Below are positions 54,113-62,671 of a DNA stretch of 64,000 bases, piece by piece. The position numbers and the translations under genes were made by a program. This DNA comes from Collimonas antrihumi (GTDB lineage Bacteria; Pseudomonadota; Gammaproteobacteria; Burkholderiales; Burkholderiaceae_D). The stretch covers positions 62,001 to 126,000 of the forward strand of contig NZ_JAGQED010000004.1 in assembly GCF_018304965.1 (NCBI RefSeq), written 5' to 3'. Position 1 is the first letter of the stretch. Each line of letters starts with the position of its first letter. The notes beneath the pieces are model-generated. The model was not told the origin of the DNA, searched no databases, and saw nothing but the letters and a program-made list of their open reading frames with translations.

Positions 54113-55344
54113 TGGCAATAAAAAAAATATGGATTTACCTTGCGGTATTGACTCTGTGTCTGCCATTGACAATTTTTTCTTTTAATGGTGTAGATCTTCC
54201 TCTTTCCGATTTAATTTGTGTTGTTGGAATTTTTTTATCAATTAAATATGCCAATTTTCTATTTACAAAATTATTATATTTGGCAATAGGTTTGTCATTA
54301 ATATCTTCTTTATTTGTTGCTATATTTATTGCGCAAGATTTCGATTTTAGACCACTCTATTCAATAATATATTTCTTTAAGCCATATTTTTCTATATTCG
54401 TTGCTTTTTACGTGATTCGAACAAAAAATGATTTTAATATATTTTGTAAATCCACCGGATATTTTGTATTTTTTGCATTATTTCCAATTATATGTTCGAT
54501 CTTTTTTTTGCATAACGGTTTAGTGCGTAATGAGAGTGATCTCAATGGTGAAATTTTTGGCTTGCCTTTATATGGTTCTTACGGCGTAAATTCTTTGGCC
54601 GTTTATTATTTATTATTGTATTTCTTAATTTTATTTTTAAAATATATAGATGAAGATTTAGGAAATTACCTAAAAATAATTCGCCTTATTAGTTTGTGTA
54701 TTTTATCGTATCTGATATTTTTTTCTCTTTCCAGAGAAGCCATTCTGGGATTTGCCGCCTTAATTATTTGGTATTTTTTGCAGAATAATTCTGGCCATAT
54801 TAAAAAAATTATGATAGGCTTAATCGCAATAGCTGGGCTCTTATTTGTGCTATCGCTAGATTCCACTTCAGATATGTGGCAAAGCAAAACAGATCAAATT
54901 GTTGAATCAATTCAGCAAGGTGATCTTGATCGGTTATCTAGTGGTAGGATAGGTTTGTATCTCGTCGCATTGAATCAATTTTCACACAATATTATATTTG
55001 GAAATGGCTTTCATGGATTCCAACTTTATACAGACACGATTGAAGGATTTGATACTGTAGAGGGTTTAAGTCCTCATAATCAATATATAACAACAATCTG
55101 GAAAATGGGATTGCTTGCCGCTATTCCATATTTTTTAGCTTTAATAACCTTATACAAAATGACTACCCCTCTAAGAGGGACCGTAAAATATAAATTTATA
55201 TCTATATTGTTATTTGTGGTGTTTTTTATATTGGCAAACGTCTGGGATGTATTGATAATCCCGAATTTTTCTGCCTTATTGTTTTTTTTCTGGGGGGCAA
55301 TTATAAAATCGGCCTCCGTCGAAAAATTTAAAAAAAATGAATAA
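54109..55344 (+). CDS. Wzy-like O-antigen polymerase
   Basis: A 411-residue polytopic membrane protein. It has about ten helices with a large periplasmic loop near residues 275-330 that contains SGRIGLYLVALNQFSHNIIF and GLSPHNQYITTIWKMG, the H-N-x-x-L/Y pattern of Wzy/WaaL-type proteins. The Wzx gene precedes it by overlap and a glycosyltransferase follows by an eight-base overlap, so it belongs to the O-unit assembly set. An O-antigen ligase (WaaL) is the other possibility, since both share this loop motif. Confidence 0.8.
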   Translation: MMAIKKIWIYLAVLTLCLPLTIFSFNGVDLPLSDLICVVGIFLSIKYANFLFTKLLYLAIGLSLISSLFVAIFIAQDFDFRPLYSIIYFFKPYFSIFVAFYVIRTKNDFNIFCKSTGYFVFFALFPIICSIFFLHNGLVRNESDLNGEIFGLPLYGSYGVNSLAVYYLLLYFLILFLKYIDEDLGNYLKIIRLISLCILSYLIFFSLSREAILGFAALIIWYFLQNNSGHIKKIMIGLIAIAGLLFVLSLDSTSDMWQSKTDQIVESIQQGDLDRLSSGRIGLYLVALNQFSHNIIFGNGFHGFQLYTDTIEGFDTVEGLSPHNQYITTIWKMGLLAAIPYFLALITLYKMTTPLRGTVKYKFISILLFVVFFILANVWDVLIIPNFSALLFFFWGAIIKSASVEKFKKNE

Positions 55345-56566
55345 ATACAGTTTTTTACAAATTGGTTTTTTTGTAGGCGATGATGATTTCAAGGAAAATA
55401 CAAAAAATGATATTTACCCTCAAGTAGCAGCCAGAAAATTAGAGGGGCGATTTGTTGATGGTTTTAAAAAAAATAATATATTTTTAACCTTACTGTCATT
55501 TTTTCCGGCTTCAAACTTCCCTGGGAATAAGAGGGTTTTTTTTGGCTACAAGTGTGGAATCGCTAACGGGATATTAAATTATTCATATCCTTTTATTAAT
55601 ATAATCGGAATTAAACATATAACAAGATTTTTTTCCTGTCTTCTATTTCTTGCTCTTTGGCATTTTGAAAATAGAAATTCAATTAAGAAAATTGTTATTT
55701 ACTCGGTTCACAGCCCATTTGTATTGGCAGCACTTATCTTTAAATTTCTATTTCATACCTCGACATATGTGATAATTCCTGATTTGCCGACACATATGAA
55801 TTTTGGTGGGAAGAGAAGCAAGATATGGGGCCTTTTGAAGAAGCTTGATTCAAAATTCATCGATTTTTTGATTTCTCGAACCTCTGGAATTTCTGTGGTG
55901 AGTAGAAGTATGGTTGTTGAAAATGTAAAGTGGCGCACTCTCCCTTATCTGGTGATCGAGGGCATGATTGATGCTAGCGCAGGAGCCATAGCAAAAAATA
56001 TTGTCGAAAAGAAAGTGTTTTTCTACGCTGGAGGATTGAATGCCGAATATGGTGTCCAATCCCTTTTATCTGCATTTCAAGTGTTATCTGAAGTTGACGA
56101 AGATGTCGAACTTTGGCTTTGTGGTAAAGGTGAGTTGGTTTCTGATATTGAAATATTGACAAATAAATATAAAAATATTAGATATTTTGGATATTTATCT
56201 CAACCTGATATCGATAGATTAATGGGCGACGTTTTTTGCTTGATGAATTGCAGAAATCCAAATGATGATTTTGTTAAGTATTCGTTTCCATCCAAGTTAC
56301 TTGAGTATCTCGTTTCTGGGATACCTATTCTGACCACTAAACTTCCTGGTGTACCAAATGAATATGATGAGTATTTAAATTATCTAGATGGTTCTGACTC
56401 TGGCTGTATTGTTGAGGGTGTTATGAAAATCCTACAACAGAATGACGAATATTTGCTGCAAAAAGCGAGCCGTGGCAGAGATTTTGTTCTTTCAAAAAAA
56501 AATTCAAAAATTCAAATTTCTAAATTTATAGATTTAATTATTGGCAAGGATGATAAATATGTTTGA
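55337..56566 (+). CDS. Family 4-like glycosyltransferase
   Basis: A 409-residue GT-B glycosyltransferase candidate. The C-terminal half carries KVFFYAGGLNAEYGVQSLLS, ELWLCGKGELVSDIEIL, IRYFGYLSQPDIDRLMGDV and SFPSKLLEYLVSGIPILTTK, the nucleotide-sugar half of GT4 enzymes. The N-terminal half is divergent, with a hydrophobic helix at about 90-110. Donor and acceptor unknown. It is AT-rich like wzx and wzy. The start overlaps the wzy end by eight bases, and its end overlaps the next gene by eight. Confidence 0.85.
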   Translation: MNKYSFLQIGFFVGDDDFKENTKNDIYPQVAARKLEGRFVDGFKKNNIFLTLLSFFPASNFPGNKRVFFGYKCGIANGILNYSYPFINIIGIKHITRFFSCLLFLALWHFENRNSIKKIVIYSVHSPFVLAALIFKFLFHTSTYVIIPDLPTHMNFGGKRSKIWGLLKKLDSKFIDFLISRTSGISVVSRSMVVENVKWRTLPYLVIEGMIDASAGAIAKNIVEKKVFFYAGGLNAEYGVQSLLSAFQVLSEVDEDVELWLCGKGELVSDIEILTNKYKNIRYFGYLSQPDIDRLMGDVFCLMNCRNPNDDFVKYSFPSKLLEYLVSGIPILTTKLPGVPNEYDEYLNYLDGSDSGCIVEGVMKILQQNDEYLLQKASRGRDFVLSKKNSKIQISKFIDLIIGKDDKYV

Positions 56567-57593
56567 GCATAAAGTTTTACTTATTACCGGTGGTACTGGC
56601 TCCTTCGGGAATGCCGTATTGAAGCGGTTTTTAAATACTGACATTGGTGAGATTCGCATATTTAGTCGCGATGAGAAGAAACAAGATGATATGCGGAAAA
56701 AATATAATAGTCCTAAATTGAAGTTCTACATTGGGGATGTACGCGATTATCAGAGCGTCCTGAATGCTACGCGTGGAGTGGATTACATTTTTCATGCGGC
56801 TGCGCTCAAACAGGTGCCCTCTTGTGAATTCCATCCGATGGAAGCGGTGAAGACGAATATTATAGGTACAGATAATCTTCTCGAGGCGGCAATTCAGAAT
56901 AGTGTCCGTCGAGTAGTGTGCTTGAGTACCGACAAAGCGGCATACCCCATCAATGCTATGGGTATCTCCAAGGCGATGATGGAAAAAGTCATGGTCGCAA
57001 AGTCACGCAATGTGGATGATGCCAAAACCGTTATTTGCGGTACGCGTTACGGTAACGTGATGGCATCACGCGGTTCTGTGATTCCATTGTTCGTGGATCA
57101 GGTACGAGCGGGGCAGCCCATTACAATCACCGATCCGGCTATGACGCGCTTTATGATGACGTTGGAAGATGCTGTTGATTTGGTGTTGTATGCCTTTGAG
57201 CACGGTACCAACGGTGATATTTTCGTCCAAAAAGCTCCTGCAGCAACGGTTGCAGTCTTAGTGGACGCTTTATTGTCGGTAATGAATAAAGCGTCACATC
57301 CAGTAAACATCATCGGTACTCGTCATGGCGAGAAACTGTATGAGACTTTATTAAGCCGAGAGGAAATGGCGGCCGCGGAGGACCGCGGCGGCTATTTCCG
57401 CGTACCACCGGATTTGCGCGATCTGAATTATGGCAAATTTGTGGAAGAGGGCGAGCAAAAAATCTCCAATTGCGATGACTATAACTCGCATAACACTGAG
57501 CGCCTGGACGCCGCTGGTATGCAGGCGTTGCTCATGAAACTGGACTTTATTCGTGCCATAGAGCGCGGCGAGAACGCTGTCGCGGAAGGGTGA
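56559..57593 (+). CDS. fnlA: UDP-GlcNAc 4,6-dehydratase/5-epimerase (FnlA/CapE/WbjB type)
   Basis: The first enzyme of UDP-L-FucNAc synthesis. The 344-residue short-chain dehydrogenase has LLITGGTGSFGNAVLKRFL, FHAAALKQVPSCEFHPMEAV, STDKAAYPINAMGISKAMME, in which Met replaces the usual catalytic Tyr as is typical of this family, and GTRYGNVMASRGSVIPLF. The start at 56559 lies eight bases after AAGGA; an upstream ATG at 56541 is less well placed. GC rises back towards the core value here. It begins the fnlA-fnlB-fnlC-wbuB block. Confidence 0.9.
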   Translation: MFEHKVLLITGGTGSFGNAVLKRFLNTDIGEIRIFSRDEKKQDDMRKKYNSPKLKFYIGDVRDYQSVLNATRGVDYIFHAAALKQVPSCEFHPMEAVKTNIIGTDNLLEAAIQNSVRRVVCLSTDKAAYPINAMGISKAMMEKVMVAKSRNVDDAKTVICGTRYGNVMASRGSVIPLFVDQVRAGQPITITDPAMTRFMMTLEDAVDLVLYAFEHGTNGDIFVQKAPAATVAVLVDALLSVMNKASHPVNIIGTRHGEKLYETLLSREEMAAAEDRGGYFRVPPDLRDLNYGKFVEEGEQKISNCDDYNSHNTERLDAAGMQALLMKLDFIRAIERGENAVAEG

Positions 57594-57597
57594 CTTG

Positions 57598-58704
57598 ATG
57601 AAGGTGCTAGTGACAGGGGCTAATGGCTTCATTGGCAAAAATTTGCTGATTCACCTACGTGAACGGACGGACGTTGAGGTCGTCACGTTTTTGAAGGGAG
57701 ATTCTCTTGAAGCACTGGCCGAGAAAGTGGCTACGGCAGATTTTATTTTTCACCTTGCCGGGATTAATCGCCCGCTAACGGAAGAAGAGTTCACCGAGGG
57801 TAATGTTGATTTGACGCGAGCTTTGTGTGACGCGGTGCAGACCAATGGCCGGTCAGTGCCGATTGTTTATACATCCTCCATCCAGGCGAACCGCAACAAT
57901 GCTTACGGCACCAGCAAGCGTATGGCTGAGGAAGCTCTGCGCGTACTTAGTACAGCGACCGGTGCGCCCACCTATATTTACCGTTTGCCTAACGTATTCG
58001 GTAAATGGTGCCGACCTAATTACAATTCTGCGGTGGCGACCTTCTGTCACAATATCGTTCACGATTTACCCATACAGATCAATGACCCCGGGGCCGAAAT
58101 CCGGTTGGTCTATGTGGATGATGTTATCGCCGATTTTTTGCGTGTTATGGATAGCCGGCCGCAAAGCGAAGATTGCGAAGACGTGCAACCGGTCTACAGC
58201 ATAACGGTTGGCGACTTGGCGGAGCAGTTGCGTGCATTCAAGGAAAGCAGGAAATCGCTCGTGATTGAGCCGGTTGGCGCAGGCTTAACGCGGGCGCTGT
58301 ATTCGACTTTCATCACCTATTTCACACCGGATCAGTTTGCTTATCCATTGACCAGACATGAAGATCCGCGCGGTGTCTTTGTCGAGATGTTGAAAACACA
58401 TGATTCCGGTCAGTTTTCATACTTTACCGCGCACCCAGGTATCACGCGCGGCGGACATTATCACCATACGAAGACTGAGAAATTCTTGGTCATAAAGGGC
58501 GAAGCGTGTTTCCGCTTCCGTCATATTGATACTGGCGCGACCCATGAGCATCATACTAGCGCCAGCTCGCCCGAGGTGGTGGAGACCATTCCAGGTTGGT
58601 CACACGACATCACAAATACCGGAGACGAGGAAATGATTGTCATGCTATGGGCGAACGAGATATTCGACCGCCAACATCCAGATACGATTACGTACAAGGT
58701 TTAA
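57598..58704 (+). CDS. fnlB: UDP-L-FucNAc pathway reductase/epimerase (FnlB/CapF/WbjC type)
   Basis: A bifunctional protein of 368 residues. Residues 1-240 are an NAD(P)-dependent reductase (VLVTGANGFIGKNLLIHLRE, FIFHLAGINRPLTEEEFTEG, YGTSKRMAEEALRVL). The C-terminal 120 residues are a cupin domain (GITRGGHYHHTKTEKFLVIK, ETIPGWSHDITNTGDEEMIV) with metal-binding histidines. The layout is that of CapF, which epimerises and reduces the 4-keto intermediate to UDP-L-6-deoxy-TalNAc. AAGGG precedes the start; a TTG one codon earlier is ignored. Confidence 0.92.
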   Translation: MKVLVTGANGFIGKNLLIHLRERTDVEVVTFLKGDSLEALAEKVATADFIFHLAGINRPLTEEEFTEGNVDLTRALCDAVQTNGRSVPIVYTSSIQANRNNAYGTSKRMAEEALRVLSTATGAPTYIYRLPNVFGKWCRPNYNSAVATFCHNIVHDLPIQINDPGAEIRLVYVDDVIADFLRVMDSRPQSEDCEDVQPVYSITVGDLAEQLRAFKESRKSLVIEPVGAGLTRALYSTFITYFTPDQFAYPLTRHEDPRGVFVEMLKTHDSGQFSYFTAHPGITRGGHYHHTKTEKFLVIKGEACFRFRHIDTGATHEHHTSASSPEVVETIPGWSHDITNTGDEEMIVMLWANEIFDRQHPDTITYKV

Positions 58705-58706
58705 CC

Positions 58707-59840
58707 ATGAAAAAATTAAAAGTTATGACGGTCGTCGGAACGAGACCGGAAATTATCCGTTTGTCCCGCGTGATGGCGAAGTTGGATGAGTATTGCGATC
58801 ACGTGATAGCACATACCGGACAAAACTACGATTACGAATTAAATGAGATTTTTTTCCAGGATCTGGAAGTTCGTAAGCCGGACCATTTCCTGAATGCCGC
58901 AGGTGCGAATGCCGCGGAGACTATCGGGAAAGTGATTATTGCCGTGGATGCCGTCCTCGCACAGGTCCAGCCTGACGCGTTGCTTATACTGGGAGATACC
59001 AATAGCTGCTTAGCGGCGATTCCCGCTAAACGTCGGAAAATTCCGATCTTTCATATGGAGGCAGGTAATCGCTGCTTTGATCAACGAGTGCCGGAAGAGA
59101 CTAATCGCAAGATTGTTGATCACACCGCCGATATGAATTTGACATATAGCGCTATAGCCCGGGAATACCTTTTGCGAGAAGGCTTGCCACCTGATCGTAT
59201 CATCAAGACAGGCAGCCCTATGTTTGAGGTGTTAAATCACTACAAGGCAGGGATCGATGCGTCGGATGCCGTGAGCCGCTTAGGATTGACGGAAGGCAAA
59301 TATTTCGTCGTCAGCGCACATCGCGAGGAAAATATCGATTCGGACACCAATTTCGCTAAGTTGGTGAATACCTTAAATGCTGTCGCTGAGGCATATGGTG
59401 AGCCGGTCATCGTATCGACTCATCCTCGTACGCAAAAAAAGGTTGATGCAAAAGCTATTACCTTCCATCCGTTAGTCAGATTACTTAAACCGCTCGGGTT
59501 CAAGGATTATGTGAAGCTGCAAGCCTGTTCCCGGGCTGTCCTGTCTGATAGCGGTACGATAACGGAAGAGTCTTCCATCCTTAATTTCCCGGCGCTTAAC
59601 ATCCGTGAAGCGCACGAGCGGCCAGAAGGCATGGAAGAGGCCGCCGTTATGATGTCGGGGCTGGAAGTCGATCGTGTGTTGCAAAGTTTGAAGATATTGG
59701 AGAGTCAAAACCGCAGTGAAGAGCGAGATTTAAAGCTCGTAGCTGACTACAGCGTGCCGAACGTATCCGACAAAGTTGTGAGAATTATTCATAGCTATAC
59801 CGATTATGTGAATCGTAAGGTATGGCACAAAGTAGGCTAA
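58707..59840 (+). CDS. fnlC: UDP-N-acetylglucosamine 2-epimerase family (FnlC/CapG/WbjD type)
   Basis: A non-hydrolysing 2-epimerase of 377 residues that would give UDP-L-FucNAc. It has VVGTRPEIIRLSRVMAKLDE, HTGQNYDYELNEIFFQDLEV, HMEAGNRCFDQRVPEETNRK, SAHREENIDSDTNFAKLV and DSGTITEESSILNFPALNIR. The ATG at 58707 starts two bases after the fnlB stop codon. The generic WecB epimerase (UDP-ManNAc) is a close relative; the CapE and CapF partners upstream decide for the FucNAc branch. Confidence 0.9.
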   Translation: MKKLKVMTVVGTRPEIIRLSRVMAKLDEYCDHVIAHTGQNYDYELNEIFFQDLEVRKPDHFLNAAGANAAETIGKVIIAVDAVLAQVQPDALLILGDTNSCLAAIPAKRRKIPIFHMEAGNRCFDQRVPEETNRKIVDHTADMNLTYSAIAREYLLREGLPPDRIIKTGSPMFEVLNHYKAGIDASDAVSRLGLTEGKYFVVSAHREENIDSDTNFAKLVNTLNAVAEAYGEPVIVSTHPRTQKKVDAKAITFHPLVRLLKPLGFKDYVKLQACSRAVLSDSGTITEESSILNFPALNIREAHERPEGMEEAAVMMSGLEVDRVLQSLKILESQNRSEERDLKLVADYSVPNVSDKVVRIIHSYTDYVNRKVWHKVG

Positions 59841-59848
59841 TTTGAATT

Positions 59849-61093
59849 GTGAAAATACTAATTGTTAGCCAATATTTCTGGCCTGAGAATTTTCGCATTA
59901 ATGATTTGGCGACGGCATTGGCAGGTCGAGGCCATGAAATTACTGTATTGACTGGATGGCCAAATTATCCCGAGGGGAAAATTTATGAAGATTTTGATAA
60001 ACATCCCAAAAAATACGCAGATTTTAATGGTGTGAACGTAATACGGGTACCTTTAGCACCTCGAGGGCAAAGCGCGCTCCGACTGGTTGTTAATTATATT
60101 AGTTTCGTGTTTTCAGCATCACTTTTGGGTTCTTTAAAGTTGATTGGGAAGAAATACGATCTTATTTTTGTATATGAGCCGTCTCCCATTACTGTTGGCT
60201 TACCTGCAATTTTTCTGAAATTTATAAAAAAAACTCCAATTGCATTTTGGGTATTGGATTTGTGGCCAGAATCGCTTAGCGCAGTAGGTGTTGTGAAATC
60301 TAAAAGAGCACTTAATGCAGTTGGAATGTTGGTGAGATTTATTTACAAAAATTGTGACTTGATTCTGGCTCAATCTAAATCTTTCATAGGCGGTATTGAG
60401 AAATACTGTAACGAAAGCGACAAGATAAAATATTTCCCTAATTGGTCTGAGGATTTATTTAATAAAGAATTGGTTGTGATGGCTCCTGAAGTAGAAAAGA
60501 AGAAAGATGTATTTAATATATTGTTTTCAGGAAATATTGGCGATGCACAAGATTTTCCAACTATTTTAAGCGCGGCCGAATGTCTTCGTGATCGAAATGA
60601 CATACGATGGATTATCGTCGGGGATGGACGGATGGCGGGTTGGGTCCGAGAACAGATAGAGAAAAGAAATTTGCAAAACAATGTAGTAATGACAGGTCGT
60701 TTTCCCTTGGAAAGAATGCCTTCTTTTTTTGCCCATGCTGACGCCTTGCTGGTGTCGCTTAAAGCGAATGATATCTTTGCCATGACGATTCCTGGAAAAG
60801 TACAAACTTATCTTTCGTCCGGATTGCCAATCGTCGGTGCGTTAGATGGTGAGGGGGCCGAGGTTGTACGCGAGGCGGGAGCTGGATTTACCTGTAATGC
60901 TGGTGATGCGGAAGGTTTGTCCATAGCCGTTGCCAAGATGGCAGCCTTAAGTGCTGAAAAACGCAATGTTATGGGCGCAGCTGGGAAAACTTATTATCTT
61001 GCACAATTTGAAAAGAAGCTTTTGATCGATAAACTAGAAAGTTATTTCTATAGCATGGATTTTAATAATAATATTGTAAAAAATAATGCATAA
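59849..61093 (+). CDS. wbuB: WbuB-type glycosyltransferase (putative L-FucNAc transferase)
   Basis: A family 4 glycosyltransferase of 414 residues starting with GTG at 59849. It opens with ILIVSQYFWPENFRINDLAT and LTGWPNYPEGKIYEDFDKHP, characteristic of the WbuB group, and carries AFWVLDLWPESLSAVGVVKS and the C-terminal donor segment KVQTYLSSGLPIVGALDGEG. In E. coli O26 wbuB lies directly after the fnl genes and is assigned L-FucNAc transfer; the same order here supports that role. It overlaps the next gene by eight bases. Confidence 0.85.
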   Translation: MKILIVSQYFWPENFRINDLATALAGRGHEITVLTGWPNYPEGKIYEDFDKHPKKYADFNGVNVIRVPLAPRGQSALRLVVNYISFVFSASLLGSLKLIGKKYDLIFVYEPSPITVGLPAIFLKFIKKTPIAFWVLDLWPESLSAVGVVKSKRALNAVGMLVRFIYKNCDLILAQSKSFIGGIEKYCNESDKIKYFPNWSEDLFNKELVVMAPEVEKKKDVFNILFSGNIGDAQDFPTILSAAECLRDRNDIRWIIVGDGRMAGWVREQIEKRNLQNNVVMTGRFPLERMPSFFAHADALLVSLKANDIFAMTIPGKVQTYLSSGLPIVGALDGEGAEVVREAGAGFTCNAGDAEGLSIAVAKMAALSAEKRNVMGAAGKTYYLAQFEKKLLIDKLESYFYSMDFNNNIVKNNA

Positions 61094-62024
61094 AATACTT
61101 GTTACGGGGGCAAATGGCTTTGTCGGGTCGGCGTTATGCGATGTATTAACTGATCGTGAAATACCATTTGTCGGATCTGTCCGGAAAAATGCGATGCAAT
61201 CTCAATTTCAAGTCGGAAATTTGACGGGAACGATGGATTGGTCAGATGCGCTGTCCGGATGCGACGCAATTATCCATTTGGCAGCCCGTGTTCATGTAAT
61301 GAGCGATAAAGTTAATGATCCTCTTGTTGCTTATCGCGAAGTCAATGTTGATGCCACAATGAATCTGGCTAGGCAGGCAGTTGAATCAGGCATCAAACGT
61401 TTTGTATTCGTTAGCAGTGTCAAGGTTAATGGCGAGGCGACGAAAGATCGGCCTTTTACTTCACTCGATGTACCCGCACCTGTTGACCCCTATGGGCAAT
61501 CCAAGTTCGAGGCGGAATCAGCATTGCAAGAATTGTCGCGGCGGACCGGTATGGAGGTGGTGATTGTTAGGCCACCTCTGGTTTATGGGCCGGGTGTACG
61601 AGCCAATTTCCTCAGATTAATGCAATTGGTAAAACTTGGTTTGCCACTACCGTTTGGAAATATACAGAATCGTAGAAGCATGGTCGCTTTGGATAATTTA
61701 GTGGATTTACTGATCTTATGCGTACATCATCCTAAAGCTGCAGGACAGATTTTTATGGTATCCGACGACGACGATTTGAGTATTTCCAGCCTGATCGGCC
61801 GAATAGCGAAATCCATGGGTAAACATTTAATATTATTGCCAATTCCCTCTCGCTTGATTGAAGTGTGTGCGGGTATATTAGGTAAATCGGCAGTCGCTGA
61901 TCGATTATTAGGATCGTTGCAGGTTGATATTTTGCATACCAAAGAGACTTTGAATTGGCAGCCTGTCATTAGTGCAGATGCAGCGATTCAGAAAACGGTA
62001 TCGCATTTTCTCGGACAAGGGTAA
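61086..62024 (+). CDS. NAD-dependent epimerase/dehydratase (WreQ/WbpV-like 4-reductase candidate)
   Basis: An extended short-chain dehydrogenase of 312 residues with ILVTGANGFVGSALCDVLTD, IIHLAARVHVMSDKVNDPLV, FVSSVKVNGE and the YGQSKFEAESALQELSRR catalytic motif. Its place directly before an initiating phosphoglycosyltransferase and a WbpM-type dehydratase matches the wreQ/wreU/wreV set of Rhizobium etli, in which WreQ reduces UDP-4-keto-6-deoxy-GlcNAc to UDP-QuiNAc. Reduction to UDP-D-FucNAc (WbpK) or plain 4-epimerisation are the alternatives. Overlaps the upstream gene. Confidence 0.8.
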   Translation: MHKILVTGANGFVGSALCDVLTDREIPFVGSVRKNAMQSQFQVGNLTGTMDWSDALSGCDAIIHLAARVHVMSDKVNDPLVAYREVNVDATMNLARQAVESGIKRFVFVSSVKVNGEATKDRPFTSLDVPAPVDPYGQSKFEAESALQELSRRTGMEVVIVRPPLVYGPGVRANFLRLMQLVKLGLPLPFGNIQNRRSMVALDNLVDLLILCVHHPKAAGQIFMVSDDDDLSISSLIGRIAKSMGKHLILLPIPSRLIEVCAGILGKSAVADRLLGSLQVDILHTKETLNWQPVISADAAIQKTVSHFLGQG

Positions 62025-62034
62025 GTGATTTCAT

Positions 62035-62595
62035 ATGAAGCGTATTTTTGACCTATTTTTAAGTCTTCTGTTATTGTTGATTTTTGCTTTTCCACTTTTG
62101 ATTGTTGCTTTTTTCGTTAAATTAACATCGACTGGCCCAATTTTATATTGGTCTGATAGGGTCGGTCGAAATAACACTATTTTTTTGATGCCCAAGTTTC
62201 GCACAATGCTGGTCGAAACGCCTGCGGTGGCGACTCATTTGCTGGTCGACCCCGGCAAGTTTCTGACTCCAATTGGTTCCTTTTTGCGTAAATCGAGCCT
62301 GGACGAGTTACCGCAACTGTGGAGCATCATTAAAGGGGATATGAGTTTTGTTGGCCCAAGGCCCGCACTGTACAATCAAGATGACTTGATAGCGTTGCGC
62401 ACTACATACGGTATTGAGCAGTTACTGCCAGGCTTGACGGGATGGGCGCAGATCAATGGGCGGGATGAATTGCCTATTCCGGAAAAAGTAAAGTTGGATG
62501 TTGAATATCTGCAGCGACAATCTTTTTTTCTTGATATGAAAATTATATTTCTCACCTTTTTGAAAGTTGTCCGAAGAGATGGAGTTACGCATTGA
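62035..62595 (+). CDS. Initiating phosphoglycosyltransferase (PglC/WreU-like)
   Basis: A 186-residue member of the bacterial sugar transferase family that moves a sugar 1-phosphate to undecaprenyl phosphate to begin O-unit synthesis. It has one re-entrant N-terminal membrane segment (LFLSLLLLLIFAFPLLIVAF), KFRTM, the SSLDELPQLWSIIKGDMSFV motif with catalytic acidic residues, GPRPALYNQDDLIALR and PGLTGWAQINGRDELPIPEK. The short form without extra membrane helices is PglC-like. The adjacent genes suggest QuiNAc or FucNAc as the first sugar. Confidence 0.92.
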   Translation: MKRIFDLFLSLLLLLIFAFPLLIVAFFVKLTSTGPILYWSDRVGRNNTIFLMPKFRTMLVETPAVATHLLVDPGKFLTPIGSFLRKSSLDELPQLWSIIKGDMSFVGPRPALYNQDDLIALRTTYGIEQLLPGLTGWAQINGRDELPIPEKVKLDVEYLQRQSFFLDMKIIFLTFLKVVRRDGVTH

Positions 62596-62671
62596 TTGTC
62601 GGCGAAGGTCCAAAATTTTATTCCGAAGGTCGTTAAATTTTCTTATGGTCGCTAATCGCTGAATTATCCAC

